Part shown: positions 1 through 5,958 of the stretch, in pieces
Layout of the letters: each line of letters starts with the position of its first letter
How positions within the stretch are numbered: the stretch's first letter is position 1
NCBI GenBank assembly: GCA_007130265.1
Contig: SLST01000313.1
Coordinates: 1 to 6,370 of the forward strand
Source: Spirochaetales bacterium
GTDB taxonomy: Bacteria > Spirochaetota > Spirochaetia > DSM-27196 > SLST01
DNA length: 6,370 bases
Reading direction: 5' to 3'
The notes under the pieces: model-generated
What the model was told of the DNA's origin: nothing
Database searches by the model: none
Seen by the model: only the letters and a program-made list of their open reading frames with translations
Made by a program: the position numbers and the translations under genes

Positions 1-717
1 CATGAGCTGGGCCGACCCGGTGTCCACGCCGCGCAGCTGCACGGCGAAGGTGGTGATCACACCGGCGGTTCCGATCTCAAGGCCCACGGTTCCCATCGCG
101 GCGAGCGCGAAGAGGATGATAGCCGCGTCGGTCGACAGCTGCCGCAACCCCATGCGCCCGCCGGCGGGTCGACCGGATTGAGCCGGTGGACGCAGAAACA
201 CGGCGAGCACCGCCAGCACGCCAAGCGCGGCGGCGACCTGACCGAGCGAAGTCCGCCAGTCGAGCTCGAGCGCCATGAGGTAGAGCGTGATCGCGATAGA
301 CCCAACCGTCACGGCGAGATGGTTCACCTGAATGAGCCGACTCTCACCGCTCGAGTACATCTCGAGAAGCCAGGCGTCGGTCACCGCCTCCGCGACTCCC
401 ATCCCGCCGCCCATCACGAGCATGACGGCCAGGTTCACGAGAAGGAGGTCGCTCCTGTAGAGGACGGCGAACGAGAACCCGAGCATGGCCAGGCCCACGG
501 CGAGAATCACCGGTTTCGAGTGCCTGTCCGCAAGGCCTCCGGACACCACGACCGAGACGCCGAACCCGACGTTCTGCGCCGCGATGAGGTACCCAATCTC
601 AGACGGCGCAAGCCCGACCGCTCGGGCGGTCGCGCCCACGATCGCCACACCGACGCCCAGGAAGAACATGGACAGAAAGGCCGACCCGGTGGCCACCGGC
701 CTGCTGGTGATCTGCAT
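1..717 (-). CDS. Major facilitator superfamily transporter, N-terminal 239 residues (3' end outside window)
   Basis: This is an inner-membrane secondary transporter. The frame is open from ATG at 717 to the left edge, giving 239 residues, or about 60% of a usual 390-420 residue MFS protein. Six hydrophobic segments are visible at about residues 11-31, 39-59, 70-88, 91-115, 131-151 and 157-176. A polar loop (177-195, rich in Gly/Arg) follows, then the start of TM7 at about 196. The MFS motif A between TM2 and TM3 is clear: G60-G-L-A-D64-R65, then K68. The TM4 stretch GGGMGVAEAVTDAW followed by R127 and N132-H133 resembles, from memory, the FucP-like sugar/small-solute branch, but this is not enough to name a substrate. 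ATG 717 is the only good start, since an in-frame stop lies at 778-780. No Shine-Dalgarno precedes it, and it begins 7 bases after the SDR stop, so translation is probably coupled to that gene. Export or import direction cannot be told. Confidence 0.88.
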   Translation of the reverse strand, partial: MQITSRPVATGSAFLSMFFLGVGVAIVGATARAVGLAPSEIGYLIAAQNVGFGVSVVVSGGLADRHSKPVILAVGLAMLGFSFAVLYRSDLLLVNLAVMLVMGGGMGVAEAVTDAWLLEMYSSGESRLIQVNHLAVTVGSIAITLYLMALELDWRTSLGQVAAALGVLAVLAVFLRPPAQSGRPAGGRMGLRQLSTDAAIILFALAAMGTVGLEIGTAGVITTFAVQLRGVDTGSAQLM

Positions 718-724
718 AAGGAGT

Positions 725-1468
725 CTACGGATGGACCGAGTGGCCCACGCCGCCCCCGGCGGCGATCGATTCTCCGGTTACCGCCGACGCCTTGTCCGAG
801 CAGAGAAACCCAACGAGCCATCCAATCTCACGCGCGTCGACGATCCGATGAATCGCGTTATCGACTCGCGCCGCGTCCGCGGTGGTCGTGCGCTCGGTGC
901 GCGTGGCGCCGGGATGTACGGTATTCACCGTGACACCGAATGCACCGAGCTGATCGGAGAGCGTCTTGCCAAGGTGGACGAGCGCGAGGTTCCGCATCCC
1001 GCTCAGACTCGTCGAGCTCCTCGATGCAAGACCGCCGATGTTGATGATCCGGCCCCACCGCCGCTCCTTCATCCGCGGGGCAACCGCCTCGATGCAGCGC
1101 AGATAGCCTACGACCTTCGTGTCGAGGTCTTCTCTCAGCGCCTCGTGTGCCCCCGGTTCGAGGTCGTGCACGTACCCTCCGGGTCGGGCGGCGCAGTTGA
1201 CGAGGATATCGACCCGCCCGAGCTCGCCGAGTACGGAGTCTGCCATAGTGTTCACCTCGCTCGTAACGCGAGTGTCGCCGCAGGCGCGGACCACGCGTCG
1301 GCCCGTCGTCTCCCGAATCTCCGCGGCTGCGGTCTCGAGGTCCGACTCGGTGCGGGCGGAGATCGCGACATCCACTCCCTCGCCGGCGAGCACCAGCGCG
1401 ATCGCCTTCCCGATTCCCCTGCTCCCGCCGCTTACCCAGGCGGTCTTCCCATACAGCTCGAGATCCAT
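725..1468 (-). CDS. SDR-family protein with substituted catalytic residues
   Basis: This 247-residue cytoplasmic Rossmann protein has the length of a classical short-chain dehydrogenase/reductase. Cofactor features are intact: the glycine-rich S13-G-G-S-R-G18-I-G20 loop, R17 and R39, which suggest NADP(H), an N91-C-A-A form of the NNAG motif, and the P186-G187 motif after the active-site helix. Aligned by eye to FabG, the catalytic Ser is Gly (G146), Tyr is Ser (S156), Lys is Asn (N160), and the structural Asn on helix 4 is Lys (K118). The segment between the Ser and Tyr positions is also about three residues shorter. Classical Tyr-dependent reduction is therefore unlikely. It may bind nucleotide without turning over, use other residues, or belong to a divergent SDR branch; I have a vague memory of similar proteins with an Arg-Asn at this point. 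The start is fixed by an excellent ribosome site. It lies between the sulfatase and MFS genes and is presumably co-transcribed with them. Confidence 0.9.
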   Translation of the reverse strand: MDLELYGKTAWVSGGSRGIGKAIALVLAGEGVDVAISARTESDLETAAAEIRETTGRRVVRACGDTRVTSEVNTMADSVLGELGRVDILVNCAARPGGYVHDLEPGAHEALREDLDTKVVGYLRCIEAVAPRMKERRWGRIINIGGLASRSSTSLSGMRNLALVHLGKTLSDQLGAFGVTVNTVHPGATRTERTTTADAARVDNAIHRIVDAREIGWLVGFLCSDKASAVTGESIAAGGGVGHSVHP

Positions 1469-1472
1469 GAGT

Positions 1473-1479
1473 CCTCCTT
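1473..1479 (-). promoter_or_regulatory. Strong Shine-Dalgarno of the SDR gene
   Basis: On the minus strand the sequence AAGGAGG lies four bases before ATG 1468. It is a perfect anti-16S match and fixes the start of the SDR gene. It is the strongest ribosome site in the window. Confidence 0.85.
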
Positions 1480-1505
1480 ACTACCGGTCTGGTGGCCATG
1501 CCGTG

Positions 1506-1528
1506 GAGCCGGCAGGATCAGCCGGCTC
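1506..1528 (-). other. Perfect 8-bp inverted repeat (hairpin) between sulfatase and SDR genes
   Basis: GAGCCGGC (1506-1513) and GCCGGCTC (1521-1528) are exact reverse complements around a 7-base loop, giving a GC-rich stem. No run of T follows on either strand, so it is not a typical rho-independent terminator. In the minus-strand transcript it would sit about 120 bases past the sulfatase stop and 38 bases before the SDR start. It could weaken read-through, stabilise an mRNA end or bind a protein. The role is not shown by the sequence. Confidence 0.5.
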
Positions 1529-1640
1529 AATCCCGGGTGTCCGCGATCTCTTCGATTGCAGGCGGGCGCACCTCGGCCGCCTGACGCAGCCATCCGGACC
1601 CCAGCGCGCGCGGTGGCCGCCGAACGTGGCATCGCGGCGA
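1527..1640 (-). other. Coding-like short open stretch in the sulfatase-SDR gap (possible gene remnant)
   Basis: Between an in-frame TAG (1643-1641) and TGA (1529-1527) the minus strand has 37 open codons. The second half (GWLRQAAEVRPPAIEEIADT) has a balanced, acidic-basic, protein-like composition with G/C mostly in third positions. The TGA runs directly into the hairpin at 1528-1506, as a gene end would. There is no ATG and no ribosome site in this frame. It could be the tail of a deleted gene, a former extension of the sulfatase in another frame, or chance in GC-rich DNA. The rest of the 1469-1648 gap holds nothing else I can recognise beyond the SDR ribosome site. Confidence 0.15.
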
Positions 1641-1648
1641 CTATCGCG

Positions 1649-3187
1649 CTACCCGAAGTTCCGCTCGTCGAGCCCGAACGGCACGGTGTCCGCGGTCTCC
1701 TGGTACCAGGTGAGCATGCGCTCCTTCAGATCAACCGCGACGCCGCGAAGAGCCGGATCGTCGATCCGGTTGTGTCGCTCGCCGGGATCGGTCTCAAGAT
1801 CGTACAGCTCATCGAGCTCGTAGAGACGGCGCACGTACTTCCACCGGTCGGTGCGTAGCATCGTCGCCTTCGTGTGCCAGACATCGTCGTCGGACGTCTG
1901 GAGCCGAACCCGCGGATGGTAGAGACTCTCGGCCGGGTCTGCGAAACGCTCTGCAGAGCTCTTCTCCATCGCCTCCTCCTCGCCGACGAGCCGCCCGCCT
2001 TCGCAGTGCGCCTCTGTGCGGTGGACGACTGCCGGTTCGGCGATCGATGGCAAAAGCGATCGTCCGAAGTGCCGGTAGCCCGGCTCGATACCGGTCAGTG
2101 CGTAGACCGTCGCAGGGAAGTCGACGAGTTCGGCGATCGTCCGGCGGACCCCTGGAGTGATTGCGGTGCCTGCGCCTTCAGCGTTGTGTCGCGGAGGCTT
2201 CACGACAAGCGGCACGCGGGTGAGGACGTCTTCGAACGTGTTCTGCGTTTTCTCCACGAGTCCGTAGTCTCCGGTGAAATCGCCGTGATCGGAGAAGAAG
2301 AATATCGCCGTTTCGTCGTAGAGACTGCGCTCCTTTAGCGCATCGATCACGAGCCCGAGCTGGTGGTCGATCCGACTGCACATGCCGTGGTAGGTCGCAC
2401 GTAGCTCGGTAAACCGCTCCTCGGTCCAGCCCTGAAGACGCTGCGCTTCGGCGATCCCGGCAAGGATGCTCGGCTTGCCGGCATCCTTCCAGTCGGCAGG
2501 CGCCGGGATGCGCGCCGGGATCGCCGAGCGATCGACCGCGGAGAACCACGGCTCCTCGACACCGTACGGTGGGTGTGGATAGAGCAAGGGCAGGTAGATG
2601 CACAGAGGCCGTTCATCCTCGTAATCACGGATGAAGTCGACCGCACCGAGGACGTTCGCCCAGTCGCTGTCGCAGTAAACTGCGTCACCGTCGGTCGGGA
2701 GGCGACCTGCGTAGAAGCTGTAGTAGTTGTCGCCGTCGCGTGCTCCGCGCCAGTCGGTCCAGGAGTGGAGACCGGGCCGCGATTCGTGTCCCCATCGCGC
2801 GAAGTCATCGGGCATCGGACGATAGTAGACGTCACACGCGTCGCGGAAGCCGTCCTGACCCGGGAGCAGATCGTTCTTGCCTCCCCACCAGACGAAGTAA
2901 CCGTTCTCCTTCAGGAGCGACAGAAGGTTCGGCTGTCCGCGCTCATCGTGAAGCATGTGGTACATCGTGCGATGGCCGAGCACGTGCGGGTACCAGCCGG
3001 TCATGAAGCTGCACCGGCTTGGCGTGCACACCGGGTTCTGGCAGAAAGCCGAGTCAAAGCTGACCGCGTCGCTGCCCACGAGCCGATCGAGCACCGGCGT
3101 GCGCGCGGCCGGGTTTCCCAGGTGCCCGAGCGCATCGGCGCGGAACTGGTCGGGGTTGAAGATCAGGATGTGGGGTCGCTTCGGCAT
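1649..3187 (-). CDS. Cytoplasmic sulfatase (formylglycine-dependent, alkaline-phosphatase superfamily)
   Basis: This 512-residue hydrolase is predicted to cleave sulfate esters to an alcohol or phenol plus sulfate. The nucleophile motif C54-T-P-S-R58 matches C-x-P-x-R, whose Cys is converted to formylglycine by a maturase not in this window. Expected metal and active-site residues are visible: D13 in NPDQ (a single Asp, as in choline-sulfatase/phosphonate-monoester-hydrolase types, where many arylsulfatases have Asp-Asp), K104, H205 in YPHPPY, D300-H301 in SDHGD, and K313. The C-terminal cap has the usual R-T-D-R-W-K-Y and ELYDLETDPGE signatures at 445-470. The protein starts directly at the first core strand, so there is no signal peptide. 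It should act in the cytoplasm, fitting a substrate imported by the divergent ABC system. ATG 3187 has GGAGAG at suitable distance. The substrate is unknown; family members on phosphonate or phosphate esters cannot be excluded. Confidence 0.93.
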   Translation of the reverse strand: MPKRPHILIFNPDQFRADALGHLGNPAARTPVLDRLVGSDAVSFDSAFCQNPVCTPSRCSFMTGWYPHVLGHRTMYHMLHDERGQPNLLSLLKENGYFVWWGGKNDLLPGQDGFRDACDVYYRPMPDDFARWGHESRPGLHSWTDWRGARDGDNYYSFYAGRLPTDGDAVYCDSDWANVLGAVDFIRDYEDERPLCIYLPLLYPHPPYGVEEPWFSAVDRSAIPARIPAPADWKDAGKPSILAGIAEAQRLQGWTEERFTELRATYHGMCSRIDHQLGLVIDALKERSLYDETAIFFFSDHGDFTGDYGLVEKTQNTFEDVLTRVPLVVKPPRHNAEGAGTAITPGVRRTIAELVDFPATVYALTGIEPGYRHFGRSLLPSIAEPAVVHRTEAHCEGGRLVGEEEAMEKSSAERFADPAESLYHPRVRLQTSDDDVWHTKATMLRTDRWKYVRRLYELDELYDLETDPGERHNRIDDPALRGVAVDLKERMLTWYQETADTVPFGLDERNFG

Positions 3188-3190
3188 GAA

Positions 3191-3196
3191 CTCTCC
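3191..3196 (-). promoter_or_regulatory. Shine-Dalgarno of the sulfatase gene
   Basis: GGAGAG on the minus strand ends three bases before ATG 3187, and the GGAG core is five bases away. It supports this start, which also matches the beginning of the conserved sulfatase fold. Confidence 0.65.
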
Positions 3197-3204
3197 GCAG
3201 ACCG

Positions 3205-3233
3205 AGTCTACTCGAGAGGCAGGAGTGTGGCAA
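3205..3233 (-). promoter_or_regulatory. Candidate sigma-70-type promoter of the sulfatase-SDR-MFS genes
   Basis: On the minus strand TTGCCA (3233-3228, five of six to TTGACA) is followed after exactly 17 bases by TAGACT (3210-3205, four of six to TATAAT). The start of transcription would fall near 3198, giving a leader of about 11 bases that just contains the sulfatase ribosome site. Spacing and position are good, but the hexamers are imperfect and found by eye. Confidence 0.4.
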
Positions 3234-3274
3234 ACGCGGTCGACATCTCGCAGCCGGCTTCGCCTGCATTTCCT

Positions 3275-3303
3275 TTGCCTTGGCCGGTATCATTGGGTAC
3301 CAT
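3275..3303 (+). promoter_or_regulatory. Candidate promoter of the ABC importer genes, possibly giving a leaderless mRNA
   Basis: TTGCCT (3275-3280) and TACCAT (3298-3303) each match four of six consensus bases and are 17 bases apart. The predicted transcription start falls at or next to ATG 3311, which itself has no Shine-Dalgarno. An alternative -10 (TATCAT, 3288-3293, five of six) lacks a good -35. The remainder of the 123-base divergent region (3188-3310) shows only short palindromes such as AGCCGGCT (3252-3259) and no recognisable operator. Confidence 0.3.
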
Positions 3304-3310
3304 AGCTTGT

Positions 3311-4090
3311 ATGCGCATCTTTCGGCATTTCCGTGCGGTGCGGTGGCTGGGGGTGATCTCGGTAACGGCGGTGTTCGCCGTGTGGTGGATCATCGCGGGC
3401 CTCGGCGTGGTTCCGGAACTCTTCATCCCGCACCCCGTCTCTGTCTGGAATGCGTTCATAGACGTTCTGACTGAAGGCTATCGCGGTTCGACGCTCCTCG
3501 GACATCTCGCCGCGAGCATGGGGAGGTTGGGGGCAGGCTTCCTGCTGGCGGTCGTCACGGCGATCCCCATCGGCATTCTGATGGGCATGCACCGCGGCAT
3601 CCGTTCGGTCGTGGAACCGCTGCTCGAGTTCTACCGGCCGCTTCCGCCTCTTGCCTACTACACGCTGCTCATCGTCTGGCTCGGGATTGGCGACGAGTCG
3701 AAGGTTGCCCTCCTCTATCTCGCAGCATTTCCTCCGCTTGCGATCAACGCGATGGCGGCGGTGGAGAGCCTCGCTCCGCAGCGGGTTGAGACCGCGCTCA
3801 GCCTGGGCGCGCGGCGACGCGATGTGGTGTGGCGGGTGATGCTTCCGTCCTGCCTTCCGCAGATCATCACCGGCATGCGGATTGGTATAGGCTTTACCTA
3901 CACGACACTCGTTTCGTCTGAGATCGTCGCGGCGGCGAGCGGAATAGGATGGATGGTGCTCGACGCGAGCCGCTTCCTGCGCACAGACGTGATATTCGTG
4001 GCGATCATCGTGATGGGACTCACCGGCGTTTCGCTTGACGGCATCATTCGACTACTCGAGGCACGGTTCGTGCCGTGGAAAGGACATTGA
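3311..4090 (+). CDS. tauC: ABC transporter permease, taurine/sulfonate/sulfate-ester class
   Basis: This 259-residue inner-membrane permease would form the homodimeric channel of the importer. An N-terminal membrane segment (about 13-33) is followed by a periplasmic stretch and further hydrophobic segments at about 65-92, 113-126, 131-150, 186-210 and 226-246. The cytoplasmic EAA loop, which contacts the ATPase, is clear around E160-T-A and G166, continuing through R169 to P179. The stretch G188-M-R to S210-G-I-G-W is typical of the SsuC/TauC branch (GLR...AE...GLG-W in relatives). ATG 3311 is chosen because the hydrophobic N-terminus begins right after it and upstream codons lie in the control region. 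No ribosome site is seen, and TTG 3293 is an in-frame alternative without one. The binding-protein gene follows 14 bases after the stop. Class assignment is firm; taurine as substrate is not. Confidence 0.9.
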   Translation: MRIFRHFRAVRWLGVISVTAVFAVWWIIAGLGVVPELFIPHPVSVWNAFIDVLTEGYRGSTLLGHLAASMGRLGAGFLLAVVTAIPIGILMGMHRGIRSVVEPLLEFYRPLPPLAYYTLLIVWLGIGDESKVALLYLAAFPPLAINAMAAVESLAPQRVETALSLGARRRDVVWRVMLPSCLPQIITGMRIGIGFTYTTLVSSEIVAAASGIGWMVLDASRFLRTDVIFVAIIVMGLTGVSLDGIIRLLEARFVPWKGH

Positions 4091-4098
4091 GAGAGGAG
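4091..4098 (+). promoter_or_regulatory. Shine-Dalgarno of the binding-protein gene
   Basis: GAGAGGAG directly follows the permease stop and its GGAG core ends six bases before ATG 4105. It decides this start over the in-frame ATG at 4075. Confidence 0.75.
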
Positions 4099-4104
4099 CA
4101 GCAT

Positions 4105-5142
4105 ATGCATCGTATCCTCAAAGCACCCATGGCCGCCACGTTCGCGGTGCTCGCGGTCCTGCCGGTTGCCGCCGGCGGGTCGCGGGAGGTACCGGGCGAG
4201 GAACCCCGACAGGTGACGATAGGCTTTCAGAGCATACCGAACGGCGAGATCGTCGCGAAGCAGCTCGGATGGCACGAGGAGCACATGGGCGTACCGGTGC
4301 GGTGGGTCGAGTTCAACTCGGGCTCCGAGCTCAACGCCGCGGTCGCCGCCGGGAGCGTGGACATGGGCCTTGGCGGCAGCTCGACGACGGTAGCCGCGAT
4401 AGCCGGCGGCGTTGAGGCGGAAGTGATCTGGATCTACAACATCATTGGTGAGAACGAGGCGCTCGTCGTGGGCCGCGAGTCGGGCATCCACGAGGTGACC
4501 GACCTCAGGGGAAGGCGCGTTGCGGCGCCATTCGGCGCAACGACGCACTACCACCTGATGGTCGCGCTCGAGCTGGCCGGGGTCGAGGAGGATGAGCTCA
4601 CGATCCTCGATATGCCGCCGGCGGACATGCGGGCGGCGTGGCAGCGGGGCGACATCGACGCAGGGTTCGTGTGGGAGCCGACGCTTGCCGCCATGCTCGA
4701 GCTCGACGGGCGGGTGCTCGTGTCGAGCGGAGAGCTCGCGGCGCAGGGGTTTCTCACCGGCGACATCGGGATCGCAAGCCGCGCATTCGCCCAGGCGTAC
4801 CCGCAGCTTGTCGAGCGCTACCTGGAGACGCAGATCAGGGCGGTCGAGTTCATCCGGGCGAACCCGGATGAGGCGGCCGCCGCGGTTGGACGCGAGTTCG
4901 GCATCGACCAGGAAGAGGCGCTTCGCCAGATGAGCAGCCTCGTCTTCCTTTCCGGAGACGAGCAGCTCTCAAGCGATTACCTGGGAACGCCCGGGGCAAC
5001 CGGTGCCCTTGCAGACGTCTTTGTCGCGACCGGAGAGTTTCTCGCCTCCCAGCGCACGATACGCTCTGCGCCGTCGCGAGAGGTTTTTGAGACCGCGATC
5101 AACCCGGCCTATCTGGAGCGGGCCGTTGCCGCCGGCCGATGA
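4105..5142 (+). CDS. tauA: ABC transporter substrate-binding protein, TauA-like
   Basis: This 345-residue secreted binding protein would capture the ligand and deliver it to the permease. Residues 1-24 form a signal peptide (H2-R3 and K6, then a hydrophobic core ending VAAG) with no lipobox Cys, so it should be a free periplasmic protein. Landmarks recalled from E. coli TauA appear in order: W67-V-E-F-N-S-G (WRKFDSG), G91-S-S, NEALVV (118-122), the R138-VAAPF block followed by TTHYHL (146-151), and P171-P followed by AAWQRGDID (177-185) and VWEP (189-192). The conserved order supports the taurine/sulfonate/sulfate-ester clade. Ligand specificity is open, because several pocket-neighbouring residues differ (GSST instead of GSSP, GDIGI instead of the TauA segment). 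ATG 4105 has an excellent ribosome site and places the signal peptide correctly; ATG 4075 would add ten residues ahead of it. Its 3' end overlaps the ATPase gene. Confidence 0.9.
   Translation: MHRILKAPMAATFAVLAVLPVAAGGSREVPGEEPRQVTIGFQSIPNGEIVAKQLGWHEEHMGVPVRWVEFNSGSELNAAVAAGSVDMGLGGSSTTVAAIAGGVEAEVIWIYNIIGENEALVVGRESGIHEVTDLRGRRVAAPFGATTHYHLMVALELAGVEEDELTILDMPPADMRAAWQRGDIDAGFVWEPTLAAMLELDGRVLVSSGELAAQGFLTGDIGIASRAFAQAYPQLVERYLETQIRAVEFIRANPDEAAAAVGREFGIDQEEALRQMSSLVFLSGDEQLSSDYLGTPGATGALADVFVATGEFLASQRTIRSAPSREVFETAINPAYLERAVAAGR
5115..5118 (+). promoter_or_regulatory. Shine-Dalgarno deciding the TTG start of the ATPase gene
   Basis: GGAG inside the end of the binding-protein gene lies seven bases before TTG 5126. 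It is the only well-placed ribosome site for an in-frame start near the conserved beginning of the ATPase domain. Confidence 0.55.
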
Positions 5143-5932
5143 TCGCCGGGACCGCGAGTCCGACGGCGCGGTCCTCGAGCTGCAGAACGTCTCGTTCACC
5201 TACGCCGCGCGGGGCGGGCTCCTCGAGGCGGTTGCGAACGTCGACCTGACGATCGATCGGGGCGAGTTCGTCTGCATCGTCGGCCCCTCAGGATGCGGAA
5301 AGACGACGCTGCTTCGCCTGATGGCGGGCTTCATCCTCCCCACCCAGGGCAAGGTCCTCGACGCTGGCGAACCGGTGCGTGGCCCCGATTGGCGCAGAGG
5401 AATGGTGTTCCAGCAACCGTATCTCTATCCGTGGCTCACGGTTCTCGGGAATATCGAGTTCGGCCCTCGGGCTCGCGGCGTCCCGGCAGCCGAGCGTGCA
5501 CGGCTGGTGCAGGGCTACCTGCAGATGGTCAAGCTCGAGGAGTTCGCCGACCGACACACGTACGAGCTGTCCGGCGGAATGCAGCAGCGGGTTGCGCTGG
5601 CGCGGGTACTCGCGAACGAACCGCACACGCTACTGATGGACGAACCGTTCGGCGCGCTCGATGCGCTCACGCGGGAGCACATGCAGGACGAGCTCCTCGC
5701 CGTCTGGCGGCGAACGGGCGCCACGGTGGTGCTCGTAACTCACAGCGTGGAAGAGGCGGTCTACCTGGGCACCCGCGTCGTCGCCTGCTCGCACCGCCCG
5801 GCGCGGATCATCGCGGAGATCGAGACCTGCTTCAGCCGGACGAACGGCGCCGGCTCGCAGGGTCGAACCATCAAGGCGGACCCCGAGTTCGTACGCCTGC
5901 GCGAGCAGGTACTCGGCTATATCTGGGATTAG
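5126..5932 (+). CDS. tauB: ABC transporter ATP-binding protein, taurine/sulfonate/sulfate-ester class
   Basis: This 268-residue cytoplasmic ATPase powers the importer as a dimer beneath the permease. All nucleotide-binding motifs are intact: Walker A G53-P-S-G-C-G-K59-T60, Q-loop Q96, signature L148-S-G-G-M-Q, Walker B L169-L-M-D172-E173-P, D-loop A177-L-D179, and switch His H206. The tail (DPEF...REQVLGYIW) is like that of TauB/SsuB proteins. I choose TTG 5126 as the start. It has GGAG at seven bases, overlaps the binding-protein gene by 17 bases as expected for coupled genes, and gives a length near that of TauB. A GTG at 5003 would bury 140 bases in the upstream gene, and the nearby ATG 5139 is in the wrong frame. 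Amino acids 2-15 are a polar, charged extension with no homology I recognise. The exact start is less certain than the identity. Confidence 0.92.
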   Translation: MPPADDRRDRESDGAVLELQNVSFTYAARGGLLEAVANVDLTIDRGEFVCIVGPSGCGKTTLLRLMAGFILPTQGKVLDAGEPVRGPDWRRGMVFQQPYLYPWLTVLGNIEFGPRARGVPAAERARLVQGYLQMVKLEEFADRHTYELSGGMQQRVALARVLANEPHTLLMDEPFGALDALTREHMQDELLAVWRRTGATVVLVTHSVEEAVYLGTRVVACSHRPARIIAEIETCFSRTNGAGSQGRTIKADPEFVRLREQVLGYIWD

Positions 5933-5958
5933 AGGGTGGTGGCCGCTTCCTGGCGTCA

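Noticed and set aside
485..1858. Long plus-strand open frame antisense to the SDR and sulfatase genes, with an AAGGAG at 718-723 before an in-frame ATG at 731
   Set aside because: The minus strand encodes recognisable protein families across nearly the whole stretch. The plus-strand product has no recognisable domain and a composition (Arg/Pro-rich) typical of GC-rich shadow frames. The ribosome-like site is chance.
2573..3310. Upstream extension of the permease frame through the control region and into the sulfatase gene
   Set aside because: It is antisense to the sulfatase, has no transporter-like content, and the hydrophobic permease N-terminus begins at ATG 3311.
3311..3318. ATGCGCAT palindrome at the permease start as an operator
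   Set aside because: It is only eight bases, within coding sequence, with no second copy nearby. It is expected by chance.
4075..4104. Alternative ATG start for the binding protein inside the permease gene
   Set aside because: It would put ten charged residues before the signal peptide and has no ribosome site, while ATG 4105 has a strong one.
5003..5125. GTG start for the ATPase giving a 41-residue N-terminal extension
   Set aside because: It lies deep within the binding-protein gene, adds an Arg/Ser/Pro-rich stretch unlike the family, and makes the protein longer than its relatives.
5139..5142. ATGA stop-start overlap at the end of the binding-protein gene
   Set aside because: The ATG is not in the reading frame of the ATPase.
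5933..5958. Possible bidirectional terminator between the convergent ATPase and toxin genes
   Set aside because: The 26 bases form no convincing stem and have no T run on either strand.
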